Shown: piece by piece, positions 48,370 through 57,694 of the stretch | How positions within the stretch are numbered: the first letter of the stretch is position 1 | Layout: each line of letters begins with the position of its first letter | DNA from: Bremerella volcania | Lineage (GTDB): Bacteria > Planctomycetota > Planctomycetia > Pirellulales > Pirellulaceae | DNA: 64,000 nucleotides | NCBI RefSeq assembly: GCF_007748115.1 | Contig: NZ_CP036289.1 | Coordinates: forward strand, 3,472,001-3,536,000 | Direction of reading: 5' to 3' | Position numbers and translations under genes: made by a program | Notes under the pieces: model-generated | Seen by the model: the letters and a program-made list of their open reading frames with translations, nothing else | The model's database searches: none | What the model was told of the DNA's origin: nothing

Positions 48370-49356
48370 ATGCGAGTTCTTGTGTTCTTGACGCTTGCCT
48401 TGGCGACTGTTTGCGGATGTGGTGAGTTGCCACTATCGCCAGCAGAAACGCAGGCAAGTCCACCGGAAAGAATGGCCGCCCTGTCCAGGCAAGTTGCCGA
48501 CATGCCACCGATCGCGAGCGACTCGCGCGCAGCGCAGCTACTTTCTGAATTGAAGAACGTGACCAACGATAAGGTTTTCGTGGTCGCACATCGAGGGCAC
48601 TGGCACGCAGCCCCGGAAAACTCGCTTGCCGCTATTCAAAGCTGTATCGAGTTGGGCGTCGACATGGTCGAAATCGACGTGCGTCCCACGATGGATGGAC
48701 GCTACGTCTTGCTTCACGACAAAACACTTGAACGCTCGACCAACGGTACCGGAAAGGTCAGCCATCACTCACTCCAGCAAATTCAGTCGTTACGATTCAA
48801 AGACGAAGAGGGTCGGCTCACCGATCACCGGATTGCCACACTGGAAGAAGGCTTGCAGTTGGCGCGAGGCAAGATCTTGCTGTACCTCGACAAGTCCGAA
48901 TACGACATCCCCGAGGTCTATAAAATCGTTAAACAATACGGGATGGAGGATCATGTCTTCTTCTACGGCAACCGCACCGTGGACGAACTGAAGTCCCACT
49001 GTGGTGACGTGTTCGAGGAGTTTCATTACCTACCCAAGCTGGGTGACTCGACTACTAACGCGAGTCATTACATCGCATCCTTCACCGAACAGAAGAAGCC
49101 ACTCGCTTTTGTAACAAGCTTTGCCAAGGATGATTCGTCAGTCCTGACCCAATTCGATACGATCCGCCAATCTGGCATCCGCGTTTGGGCAAGTCCCTTG
49201 TGGGACGAACTTTGTGCCGGACATACCGACGAGCGAGCCCTGAAGGATCCGGCAGGAAACTGGGGTTGGCTACTCGATCGCGGCGCCACAATGCTGTGCA
49301 CCGACCAACCCCGGGAACTCTTGGAATATCTCCGTTCCCAAGGTCGACACGACTAG
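48370..49356 (+). CDS. Glycerophosphodiester phosphodiesterase lipoprotein
   Basis: 328 residues. Signal peptide with lipobox-like VCGC near residue 15-17 suggests membrane lipidation. The GDPD TIM-barrel begins at FVVAHRGHWHAAPENSL (catalytic His and metal Glu), then VEIDVRPTMDGRYVLLHD with the second metal ligands and active His. It releases alcohols from glycerophosphodiesters outside the cytoplasm. It stands alone in front of the DUF1559 gene, 57 bp upstream; a joint transcript is possible. Confidence 0.92.
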   Translation: MRVLVFLTLALATVCGCGELPLSPAETQASPPERMAALSRQVADMPPIASDSRAAQLLSELKNVTNDKVFVVAHRGHWHAAPENSLAAIQSCIELGVDMVEIDVRPTMDGRYVLLHDKTLERSTNGTGKVSHHSLQQIQSLRFKDEEGRLTDHRIATLEEGLQLARGKILLYLDKSEYDIPEVYKIVKQYGMEDHVFFYGNRTVDELKSHCGDVFEEFHYLPKLGDSTTNASHYIASFTEQKKPLAFVTSFAKDDSSVLTQFDTIRQSGIRVWASPLWDELCAGHTDERALKDPAGNWGWLLDRGATMLCTDQPRELLEYLRSQGRHD

Positions 49357-49412
49357 AACATCCTTCCGTTCGCTTAGAACATCACATTCAAATATTCATA
49401 GAGAAATAAACC

Positions 49413-50363
49413 ATGTCCATTTCACAAAAACATTCGTCCGGTTTCACGCTCGTCGAACTTCTGGTTGTTATTGCCATCATCGGGATTCTCATCGCGTTAC
49501 TTTTGCCCGCGGTACAGCAGGCTCGTGAAGCTGCCCGCCGTATGCAATGCAAAAACAACTTAAAGCAACTTGGGCTGGGACTGCATAATTACCACGACAC
49601 CTTTGGCAGTTTGCCGCTGGGGACATTCACCAACCCGGATCCCTATGCTTCCAATGCCAATGACGGATGGAGTTGGTCGGTTGCCCTTTTGCCCTTCATT
49701 GAGCAGCCAGGCTTATACGAACTCCTCAATCCGCAAGGTCAGTACGGTATTGTGGCCAGCACCTACGACTCGACAAGCGCGCCGATTGCTGGTGCCGAGA
49801 CGGTTCTATCCGTTTTCCGTTGTCCCTCGTCGGTTCTACCTGATCACGTACCAGCCTCTATCAATGTCGATGGTTCCCAAGAGATGGTCGACGAACAGAT
49901 CGTGGGGTATGCCGTTTCCGACTATAAGGGATCGTCCGGATACTACCTCGACGGAATCTTTATGCGTCACGGCGATGCCGTGGTATGGGGAAATGGCGGC
50001 GGTGGTTCGGCCCCCAATGTTCGGTTCCGAGACATCACCGATGGAACGAGCAATACACTGGCCATCGGCGAATCATCCTATCCAGGCCGAAATGGCAGGA
50101 GTGATTGGCCGGTATGGGCTGCTTCGGGGCGATCGGACGAACAGGTCATCATGAAGACGACTGACCCAATCAACGGTGGGGCGACGTCGACCAGCCGCTT
50201 CTGGGAAGCGATCGACGATGATTGTGCGATGAGCTACCACACCAGCGGAGCCCAGTTTGTATTCGCGGATGGATCGGTTCACTTTCTGAGTGAGAACATG
50301 GAATACGAAACCTATACCAATCTGGGCAACCGCAACGACGGTCAAGTCCTCGGGGCCTACTAG
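49413..50363 (+). CDS. DUF1559 pseudopilin-like protein, intact
   Basis: 316 residues. N-terminal pilin-like motif [24 protein letters not shown] with cleavage expected after Gly11, then [45 protein letters not shown], and the C-terminal HTSGAQFVFADGSVHFL. Ends in the conserved DGQVLGAY tail. Probably inserted in the inner membrane by the pilin path; function unknown. The lipoprotein gene follows 63 bp downstream. Confidence 0.95.
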   Translation: MSISQKHSSGFTLVELLVVIAIIGILIALLLPAVQQAREAARRMQCKNNLKQLGLGLHNYHDTFGSLPLGTFTNPDPYASNANDGWSWSVALLPFIEQPGLYELLNPQGQYGIVASTYDSTSAPIAGAETVLSVFRCPSSVLPDHVPASINVDGSQEMVDEQIVGYAVSDYKGSSGYYLDGIFMRHGDAVVWGNGGGGSAPNVRFRDITDGTSNTLAIGESSYPGRNGRSDWPVWAASGRSDEQVIMKTTDPINGGATSTSRFWEAIDDDCAMSYHTSGAQFVFADGSVHFLSENMEYETYTNLGNRNDGQVLGAY

Positions 50364-50426
50364 GCCTACCGCTGCTCAATGCCAATCACACTCAACCGAA
50401 CAAGAATGACATAAGGAATCTACCTG

Positions 50427-50885
50427 ATGAAAACTTGGTACCTGGTGCCTCTTGCCTTGGCGATCTTTGCCTCGGGATGTAGCACGAAAGAATTTGAAGT
50501 CGCCGACGTGCAGGGCGTATGTGTTTGCAATGGAACGCCGATCACAGCAGGCTGGATCCAGTTCTCGCCGATCTCCGAAGACTCTCAAACGATGCCAGGC
50601 AAACCGGCAATGGGACAAATCAAGCAGGACGGAACCTTTCTTCTGTCGACCTATTCCAAAGGAGATGGAGCGGTGGTTGGCAAACATCGAATCCGTATCA
50701 CGGAGCCGACCATGCCAGATCCCAGCGAGATCGCTCAAGGAGTACCAGTTCCCCAGAAACACAATTGTCAGCTGCCCGAAGAATTGATTCTGGAAGTGAA
50801 ACCAGGCGAAGCGAATCACTTCGTGATCGAGTTAGAGCCCAAGTCACGACGCACGGCCAGTCGCCGTCCGGCATACGACGGCTAA
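50427..50885 (+). CDS. Small lipoprotein, carboxypeptidase-regulatory-like
   Basis: 152 residues. Signal peptide with lipobox ASGC (Cys18). Body with VQGVCVCNGTPITAGWIQFSP, QIKQDGTFLLSTY and GAVVGKHRIRI fits the transthyretin-like pattern seen in the other DUF1559 partners, particularly the one at 53975. Surface-attached; role unknown. Confidence 0.85.
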   Translation: MKTWYLVPLALAIFASGCSTKEFEVADVQGVCVCNGTPITAGWIQFSPISEDSQTMPGKPAMGQIKQDGTFLLSTYSKGDGAVVGKHRIRITEPTMPDPSEIAQGVPVPQKHNCQLPEELILEVKPGEANHFVIELEPKSRRTASRRPAYDG

Positions 50886-50986
50886 CGAGTCGCTTGAAGG
50901 CTAGCCGCCCGACGTCAAGCGAACCGAGGGCGGCCAAGTTTATAAAGTCCCGTTCGACACCTTTCCGAGGTCAAGCTAATAGGCCA

Positions 50987-52423
50987 ATGAGTATGAAGCG
51001 ATTGACGAACACGCTGTTTCAATCGGTCGATGGGGCGTCACTGGCGGTCGTGCGAATCTTATTTGGTCTCGTCATGTTTGCCTGGTGCATTTCCTACCTG
51101 GCCTTGGGCAAAATCCAGAACTTTTACGTCGAACCGACTTACCACTTCAAGTATGTGGGCTTCCACTGGGTGCAGGTGGCGTCTGAGTCAGCAATGACGA
51201 GCATCTTCCTTTTGATGGGGGCTTCCGCACTTCTCATTGCTTTGGGCTGGTTCTATCGAATCGCAGCGATTGGGTTCGCGATCCTATTCATCTACGTATT
51301 CCTGGTCGATAAAACAACCTACCAAAATCATTACTATTTTGTCTGCTTGATGAGTCTGTTGATGGCGAGCGTACCTGCCAATCGGGCGTGGAGCGTCGAC
51401 AACCGATTGGGGCGGATCGCCACGTCTAGTTCTGTGCCGATGTGGTCGATTTGGTTGATTCGTTTTCAGGTAGGCGTTGTCTATTTCTTCGGCGGAGTCG
51501 CAAAGATCAGTCCAGACTGGATTCAAGGCTTCCCCATGCGTGGAATGCTGGCGCAGCAAGAGTCTCACGTTCTCTTGGCACCGTTTGCCCACGAGGAATG
51601 GGCTGTCCAGACGATTGTTTGGGGAGGAATGTTGTTCGATCTTTTGATCGTCCCGCTCCTTCTCTGGAAGCGAACGCGCATTCTGGCATTCTGTCTCGTA
51701 GTTTTCTTTCACATAACGAATTCGATCATGTTTCCGATCGGCATATTTCCTTGGATCATGATCGGGCTGACAAGCATCTTCCTAGAGCCCGATTGGCCCC
51801 GCCGGCTATTACGCCCAGAGGAGGAGTCGATTCCTGTCAGTCGGTCCAACACCGATACCCTGTCCTCTTGGCGAACGGCAATCGTGACCCTCCTGGTCGC
51901 CTGGTGCCTCGTCCAAGTTACACTTCCCTTTCGGCATTGGCTTTATCCTGGCAACGTCAATTGGACCGAACGTGGACATTACTTTTCATGGCACATGATG
52001 CTGCGAGGTAAACGCTCCGCGATTCGCTTCCACATTCTCGATCCGGTCACAGGGCGTCGTGGCATCTATCCTTTGCAGAATGACCTGCAAACCCATCAAT
52101 TGGCACGAATGTCGCGTGACCCAGAACTTATACGAGACTTTGCCTGCCACATTGAAGCAACTTGCCAATCGCATGGCTTTCGTGATGTCGAAGTGAGGGC
52201 ATTCGTGCTTTGTTCGCTAAACGGTCGGCGTCCTCAACTCTTGATCTCTCCCGAGGTTGATTTAACCTCTCCCGAGCTACGATCGACAGAGGATTGGGTT
52301 ATCCCCCTATCTGAACCGCTGCCCCAAGAGATCTGGGAGCATCCACTTACATCTTGGGAGCAGCTAGTTATGACCGACCCTTTGAATTCCTACATGCCTC
52401 CCCGTGCAGAACCCTCTTCGTGA
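50987..52423 (+). CDS. HTTM / vitamin K-dependent gamma-carboxylase-like membrane protein
   Basis: 478 residues with about six to eight transmembrane helices in the first 300. Family motifs: SLAVVRILFGLVMFAWC, VYFFGGVAKISPDWIQGFPM (Lys173 aligns with the catalytic Lys218 of human GGCX in GVKKLDADW), and FFHITNSIMFPIGIFPW. C-terminal part is a soluble region with HYFSWHMMLR and FACHIEATC. Homologues in bacteria are of unknown substrate; carboxylation of protein Glu is known only for the animal enzyme. Start 50987 fits the first helix; a longer frame to 50519 overlaps the lipoprotein gene and is not used. The last four codons fall in a dispersed repeat. Confidence 0.87.
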   Translation: MSMKRLTNTLFQSVDGASLAVVRILFGLVMFAWCISYLALGKIQNFYVEPTYHFKYVGFHWVQVASESAMTSIFLLMGASALLIALGWFYRIAAIGFAILFIYVFLVDKTTYQNHYYFVCLMSLLMASVPANRAWSVDNRLGRIATSSSVPMWSIWLIRFQVGVVYFFGGVAKISPDWIQGFPMRGMLAQQESHVLLAPFAHEEWAVQTIVWGGMLFDLLIVPLLLWKRTRILAFCLVVFFHITNSIMFPIGIFPWIMIGLTSIFLEPDWPRRLLRPEEESIPVSRSNTDTLSSWRTAIVTLLVAWCLVQVTLPFRHWLYPGNVNWTERGHYFSWHMMLRGKRSAIRFHILDPVTGRRGIYPLQNDLQTHQLARMSRDPELIRDFACHIEATCQSHGFRDVEVRAFVLCSLNGRRPQLLISPEVDLTSPELRSTEDWVIPLSEPLPQEIWEHPLTSWEQLVMTDPLNSYMPPRAEPSS

Positions 52424-52502
52424 ATGGTCTCTGTTTGGGATTTTGAGCCATCTGATACGGGGAAAAGGGTTTAACGATTCCGAGTCCCTTTCGGTCTACT
52501 CT
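52397..52502 (+). repeat. Dispersed ~105-bp intergenic repeat, copy 1
   Basis: Similar to 60091-60198: shared blocks AACCCT-TTCGTGAATG, TCTCTGTTTG-GATT, TTCCGAGTCC and TTCGGTC-AC-CT. This copy supplies the stop codon of the carboxylase-like gene. Confidence 0.75.
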
Positions 52503-53044
52503 TGAGGGGGTGACAATGCACCCATGGCAGGACGCGTGGTCCTTGAAAACACAGAGTTTTCACGCAAACAACGCTGATGAAGTCAGGCGTACAGAGCAGC
52601 CCCCCTATCTGGAAAATCGCCGCCGGCGACTAGCGGGTTGAGCAAACAGATTCACCTGAACTTAATCAATCGCTACTGAGTGGGCTTGTTCGTCTCAGCT
52701 ACTGCTTAAATTCAATATCTTGCCCCATCGTGACGCCCCTCTGAAATAATTGGGCCGCCATCCGTTGCGGCTGCGCATCCAACCTGGATCGTGGTTTTGT
52801 GCTGTGGAAAGGCGCATTGCCATTTTACGCAATGCCGGCTGCAAGTCCGTGGATGCTGCTACCGCACACCGACCTGACTGTGTGGATAGTGGGCTGCGAA
52901 ACGACCAATTCAATGCCACCCGCCAAGGTGCGTTAATTTGCGCACACTGCAATGCCATTTTTTAATAGCACGAAATGAATGGCTCGCCTAATATCCGGCT
53001 CGTTGGAGGTTCACACAACTCTACATACCTTGAGGATCGAAATC
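52503..53044 (+). other. Intergenic region before the DUF1559/sialic acid locus
   Basis: About 540 bp without a supported gene. It contains small inverted repeats such as GCATTGC-N8-GCAATGC near 52815-52836. Nothing else was identified. Confidence 0.45.
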
Positions 53045-53974
53045 ATGGCAAAACGCTACGGGTTCACACTCGTCGAATTACTGGTGGTGATCGCCATCAT
53101 CGGAGTCTTAATCAGCTTGCTACTACCAGCCGTTCAAGCAGCGCGAGAATCGGCTCGCCGGATGCAGTGCAGCAACAATTTGAAACAGATTGGGTTGGCA
53201 ATGCATAACTACCACGACACCTTTGGCTCGCTCCCGTCAGGATACGTCGACGACCCTAATGATTCGGGTGGTGTCGATGGGTTTGGTTGGGCTTGGGGGG
53301 CCTTGATTCTTGACCAAATCGAACAAACCGCGCTGCGAGACCAATTAAGTGTCGGCGCACAGAACGTAAGCCAAGCGGTGCAGAACAATCTTGAGCTGCT
53401 GCAAACCAACTTGCCCGCATACCGTTGCCCAAGCGCTCCCGATCCCGACATCAACCCCCACTGGGATTTCAATGGCAGCAATCTCGCGTTGTCGAATTAT
53501 GTAGGTGTTACAGGGTTTGGTTGGTCCCAGGTAGCTGGCAATGCTGAAACGCGAGGCGGCCCATTGTATCGCAACAGTCAGGTCACATTTGCAGATATCC
53601 ATGACGGAACGAGCAATACGTTACTGGCTGGGGAGAAGATGCTTAAAAACTTACAAAGTGGCAACGTTCTCGGCGGTGCTGTCTGGGCTGCGTCCAATCG
53701 AACCAACGTCATGGGCACCCACACAACGACCTCCGACTCAGTTGGCAGTGTTCTTGGAGGAGGACATCCGCTACATCCGGTCAACGGTGATCCGGAAGCC
53801 GCTGGCGGATCGCTCGGCTGGGCCCCCATGGTATTCATGAGCCAACATCCGGGAGGCGCCCAGTTTGCACTTTGTGATGGATCGGCGCGCTTTATAAGTG
53901 AAAACCTGGATCAGAACACACTCATGTCCGCTCTGGTACAGATTGATGACAGATTACCCGTGGGGAATTTTTGA
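53045..53974 (+). CDS. DUF1559 pseudopilin-like protein, intact
   Basis: 309 residues from ATG 53045, which places the pilin motif [15 protein letters not shown] at residues 6-20 as in relatives. [47 protein letters not shown] and HPGGAQFALCDGSARFI follow. The lipoprotein gene begins one base after its stop, so the two are translated together. First gene of the sialic acid locus. Confidence 0.95.
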   Translation: MAKRYGFTLVELLVVIAIIGVLISLLLPAVQAARESARRMQCSNNLKQIGLAMHNYHDTFGSLPSGYVDDPNDSGGVDGFGWAWGALILDQIEQTALRDQLSVGAQNVSQAVQNNLELLQTNLPAYRCPSAPDPDINPHWDFNGSNLALSNYVGVTGFGWSQVAGNAETRGGPLYRNSQVTFADIHDGTSNTLLAGEKMLKNLQSGNVLGGAVWAASNRTNVMGTHTTTSDSVGSVLGGGHPLHPVNGDPEAAGGSLGWAPMVFMSQHPGGAQFALCDGSARFISENLDQNTLMSALVQIDDRLPVGNF

Positions 53975-54448
53975 ATGTTTCCGCAAAACATATTACCTCA
54001 GCACACCATCGCGTTTGTTGCCTTCTGCTTTATTGCCATCGCTGGAGGATGCGGCAACGGAGATTTCCAAACCGCCAAGGTAACCGGGGTGGTGACTTGT
54101 AAAGGCGAACCGATATCCAACGCGACGATCGTTTTTACGCCCGTGCCTATTGCCGGCAAATCGTTAATCGGGAAACCAGCCACGGGGGCTGTGGAGGCGG
54201 ATGGAAGTTTCCAACTGACCACCTACAAGCACCAAGACGGCGCTGTTATCGGTAAACACCGCGTTGCCGTTACGTTTGCTGGCCAAGAACTAGCCGACCT
54301 CGTCCGAGAAGATGATGAGTTTCAGGACGTTGTGCCTCGCGCACGCAGACGAGCGAAGCTACCCCCATGTGCAAATTCGAACAAGCAAATCGAAGTCGAG
54401 GTGAAATCCGGAGAGAACCACTTTGACATCTCACTCTCTGACTCCTAG
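53975..54448 (+). CDS. Small lipoprotein, carboxypeptidase-regulatory-like
   Basis: 157 residues. Signal peptide with lipobox AGGC (Cys26). Body: VTGVVTCKGEPISNATIVFTP, AVEADGSFQLTTY, GAVIGKHRVAVTF and SGENHFDISL, the same pattern as at 50427. Start directly follows the DUF1559 stop. Confidence 0.85.
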   Translation: MFPQNILPQHTIAFVAFCFIAIAGGCGNGDFQTAKVTGVVTCKGEPISNATIVFTPVPIAGKSLIGKPATGAVEADGSFQLTTYKHQDGAVIGKHRVAVTFAGQELADLVREDDEFQDVVPRARRRAKLPPCANSNKQIEVEVKSGENHFDISLSDS

Positions 54449-54488
54449 TCCGTTCATATCGCCAACTCACCATAAAAGGTCAACCGCC

Positions 54489-55427
54489 ATGACGAAAAAG
54501 GGCTTTACGCTCGTTGAGCTTCTCGTTGTCATTGCCATTATTGGCATTTTGATCGCTCTGCTGTTGCCTGCCGTTCAACAGGCTCGCGAAGCCGCACGAC
54601 GCATCCATTGCACAAACAATCTGAAGCAGCTTGGGCTATCGTTACATAATTATCACGATTCGCTGAATACGTTCCCTCCCGGATGGATTTACCTGAATTC
54701 AGGTCGCGACGTAAACACATTTGGAAGCGGTTCATTTGGCTGGGGCACCTTAGTGCTTCCATATATCGAACAAAGTGCTTTGTTTGAGCAACTCCAAACG
54801 GGGAGTCAAAGTTACAGCGCTGTCGCGGCGGAGCTAAGCTCTACCAAACTGGACGCATTTCGTTGCCCTTCAGACAACCCACCTAATCCCGTAGTAGCAG
54901 GTACCTTCCGACTGGGCGCCTCCAACTACAATGGCGTGATGGGAAGATATGATGTTGCTTTGGCGGGAACATCCCATTCGCCGCCTGTAGCGGCAACGCC
55001 ATATCCTTTCTACAGTCGTTCAGACGCAGACAACGCGAAATTCAGACCGGATGGCGTGTTTGGCCCCAACAGTAAAATTAAGTTTCGCGACATCAACGAT
55101 GGGACAAGCAATACGCTGGCTATCGGTGAAAAAAGCCAATTGCACGGCAATGCAAAGGCCGTTTGGATGGGTCCGCGTTACGACAAATGCGCAGGTTGTT
55201 CTACCGGGGCCGTCTTCGGAACCGTGGGGGTCGTCGACTTCGCCATCAATGAAGATGGAGGGACCAATGGCTGGCAAGAAGAACGCGTCTTCACCAGCCG
55301 TCATCCCGGTGGGGCCAATTTTGTTCTGTGTGACGGGTCGGTACGCTTTCTGGCGGAAACGATCGAGATGGCTACCTATTCCGATCTGGGTCAACGAAGC
55401 GATGGAAATGTCGTGGGTGAATATTAA
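54489..55427 (+). CDS. DUF1559 pseudopilin-like protein, intact
   Basis: 312 residues from ATG 54489 after an AAAAGG stretch. Pilin motif [83 protein letters not shown], ending DGNVVGEY. Contains a Cys pair KCAGC near residue 235, unusual among its relatives here. Followed by another lipoprotein gene. Confidence 0.95.
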   Translation: MTKKGFTLVELLVVIAIIGILIALLLPAVQQAREAARRIHCTNNLKQLGLSLHNYHDSLNTFPPGWIYLNSGRDVNTFGSGSFGWGTLVLPYIEQSALFEQLQTGSQSYSAVAAELSSTKLDAFRCPSDNPPNPVVAGTFRLGASNYNGVMGRYDVALAGTSHSPPVAATPYPFYSRSDADNAKFRPDGVFGPNSKIKFRDINDGTSNTLAIGEKSQLHGNAKAVWMGPRYDKCAGCSTGAVFGTVGVVDFAINEDGGTNGWQEERVFTSRHPGGANFVLCDGSVRFLAETIEMATYSDLGQRSDGNVVGEY

Positions 55428-55487
55428 TCGTTCCAAGTTGTTCAGTTGTTTGCTTCTTTTCGACCAATTCTTCGTCAGGAGTTGAAG

Positions 55488-55937
55488 ATGGGATTGCATG
55501 TAAAAATGGGCATCGCGTTGCTAGTAGTATGCGGTACGGTTGGCTGTGGAAACGATAGCGATATCCCATTGCTAGTCCCTGTTTCGGGGAAAGTTACCGT
55601 GGACGGAACCCCGATTGCAGGTTTGCAGGTTAGCTTTGAACCGATCGAAGGAAGACGGTCGACCGGTGTGACGGATCACAACGGTCAGTATGCTCTGGCA
55701 TATTTGAAAGACTATCCAGGTGCTGTTTTAGGAGATCACCAGGTTCGAATTGCCTGGACGGGTGAAACCACAGACGAAGACGAGAACGGAGACGCCTCTG
55801 ACGCGATGGAAATGCCTCTAGCGGCTCCCGTGGTAGTTGTTCCACCGCAGTACAACGTCAAGACGCAACTGCGTGCCACAGTGACTGAAGACTCAAAACA
55901 ATTTGATTTCGAGATCACAACCGGTCGGAAAGGTTAA
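55488..55937 (+). CDS. Small lipoprotein, carboxypeptidase-regulatory-like
   Basis: 149 residues. Strong ribosome site (AGGAG) before ATG 55488. Lipobox VGC (Cys20). Body VSGKVTVDGTPIAGLQVSFEP, GVTDHNGQYALAY, GAVLGDHQVRIAWTGE. Partner of the preceding DUF1559 gene. Confidence 0.86.
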   Translation: MGLHVKMGIALLVVCGTVGCGNDSDIPLLVPVSGKVTVDGTPIAGLQVSFEPIEGRRSTGVTDHNGQYALAYLKDYPGAVLGDHQVRIAWTGETTDEDENGDASDAMEMPLAAPVVVVPPQYNVKTQLRATVTEDSKQFDFEITTGRKG

Positions 55938-55992
55938 TCTCAGCATGCTTCCCTTGCCTCGCGACAATGCCCAACAGAAAGCTACCTGCCCA

Positions 55993-57657
55993 ATGTCATC
56001 TTCTTTCTCACAACGTACTGCGACGACCTTGCTATTTTGCGGTCTATTGACTTTGCTTTCCGCCACACGCGCTTTGGCGGAGCGGCCTCTGCAAGATCCA
56101 CCAAACGATGTTCGTGCATTTGCGCGTCCTCATGTCGTTCCAGTGTTGGTGAGAAACCGCTGGAACGTCGTATTGGAGCTTACCATCCATGTCGAGCTTT
56201 CCCAAGCGTCACGAACGTTACAAGATGTAGAACTTTCTCTGGGTGGCTCGCTTGATTTGGAAGACATTGAAAAAGTGGATGTCATTGCCAGCACTCTGCC
56301 GCAACGGTCGTGGACCAACGTTGGCAATTTGAACCGACATCAAGATTTGTCACTTTTCGGCGACGCACAACCTCAAAGCACAAGCAACACGATACACGTT
56401 CGTGGTAGCGCGAAGCTTCAGCAGGGAGTTAATCATTTTTTCGTCTCGGTTAAGATCACGGATCAAGCCGATATGTCGAAAACGTTACAGATCGAGTGCC
56501 CTGCAGTTACCATCGACGGACAAACGCATCAGCTTAAGTCCACCGGACCGACAGCGTCTTTGCGACTTGGGTATGCCCTACGCCGGGCAGGGGACGATGG
56601 AGTCCACACATATCGTATCCCAGGTCTGGCAACAACCAAGGCGGGGTCATTGATCGCCGTATACGATGTTCGTTACGACAGCAATCGCGATTTGCCGGCA
56701 GATATTGATGTAGGAATGTCGCGCAGTGTCGATGGTGGACGCAGCTGGGAACCGATGCGAATTATCATGGACATGGGGAATGAACTCAAATGGCATGGTG
56801 ATGGAATTGGTGATCCGACGGTTCTTGTCGATCCAATCCGCGGAACCATATGGGTGGCTGCTATTTGGAGTCACGGCAACCGAGCGTGGCGACATTCCGG
56901 CCCTGGATTGCGCCCCGAAGAAACAGGCCAGTTTGTTTTGGTGCGCTCCGATGACGATGGTAAAACCTGGTCTAATCCGATCAACATCACCAACCAAGTA
57001 AAAGATCCCCAGTGGAATCTGGTATTTAATGGGCCCGGCAAAGGGATTTGTTTACAGGACGGGACGTTAGTCTTTCCGGCGCAATTTCAGGATAAGAATC
57101 GTGTTCCGCATTCTACGATTGTCTATTCTCTCGATCGGGGTAGGACATGGAAAATTGGCACAGGTGCGCATCTTCAAACCACAGAGGCTCAGGTGGTTGA
57201 ATATCGGCCTGGCGAACTCATGTTGAATTGTCGCTACAACCTCGCAGCCTCGCGTGTGGTGATGACCACCAAAGACCTTGGGGCTTCGTGGGAAGAACAC
57301 CCCAGTTCCCAGAAAGCGCTGATTGAGCCCAGGGCCTGCATGGCTAGTCTTATTGCGGTTGACGAACCAAGTGGTGACGAATCGACGGATGTAGAGCCAC
57401 CTGACCGGTGGCTGCTTTTTTCTAATCCAAATAGCACTCGAGCGCGTGAGAACATCACCATTAAGGCTTCCAGCGACGGCGGGCACAGCTGGCCCCAAGC
57501 ACATCAGCTGTTGCTTGATCAAGGACGGGGAGCGGGGTACTCATGCATGACGATGATCGACAAAGACACCATCGGTATTCTTTACGAAGGAAGCACGTCG
57601 CAGCTCGTGTTTCAGAGAATTCCGCTGCTAGACGTTATCGAAACAAGCTATCGATAG
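55993..57657 (+). CDS. Secreted sialidase (GH33-type exo-alpha-sialidase)
   Basis: 554 residues from ATG 55993, which gives a signal peptide (TLLFCGLLTLLSATRALA); ATG 55945 is an alternative. Residues about 30-190 form a beta-rich N-terminal domain. The catalytic propeller has the sialidase RIP motif (TYRIPGL, Arg208), an Asp-rich stretch YDVRYDSNRDLPADIDVG that should hold the general acid, and four Asp-boxes S-x-D-x-G-x-x-W at about 245-252, 319-326, 379-386 and 493-500. It cleaves terminal sialic acids from glycans outside the cytoplasm. The next gene is a sialic acid lyase, which confirms the pathway. Confidence 0.92.
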   Translation: MSSSFSQRTATTLLFCGLLTLLSATRALAERPLQDPPNDVRAFARPHVVPVLVRNRWNVVLELTIHVELSQASRTLQDVELSLGGSLDLEDIEKVDVIASTLPQRSWTNVGNLNRHQDLSLFGDAQPQSTSNTIHVRGSAKLQQGVNHFFVSVKITDQADMSKTLQIECPAVTIDGQTHQLKSTGPTASLRLGYALRRAGDDGVHTYRIPGLATTKAGSLIAVYDVRYDSNRDLPADIDVGMSRSVDGGRSWEPMRIIMDMGNELKWHGDGIGDPTVLVDPIRGTIWVAAIWSHGNRAWRHSGPGLRPEETGQFVLVRSDDDGKTWSNPINITNQVKDPQWNLVFNGPGKGICLQDGTLVFPAQFQDKNRVPHSTIVYSLDRGRTWKIGTGAHLQTTEAQVVEYRPGELMLNCRYNLAASRVVMTTKDLGASWEEHPSSQKALIEPRACMASLIAVDEPSGDESTDVEPPDRWLLFSNPNSTRARENITIKASSDGGHSWPQAHQLLLDQGRGAGYSCMTMIDKDTIGILYEGSTSQLVFQRIPLLDVIETSYR

Positions 57658-57694
57658 GGTCAGAAGATAGGACAACAGAGGATTGATAAAAAAC

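Noticed and set aside
50519-50986. 156-residue N-terminal extension of the carboxylase-like protein
   Set aside because: It overlaps the lipoprotein gene in another frame and is basic and low in family similarity.
52695-52965. Two overlapping short frames on opposite strands
   Set aside because: No start site context, family or codon pattern supports either.
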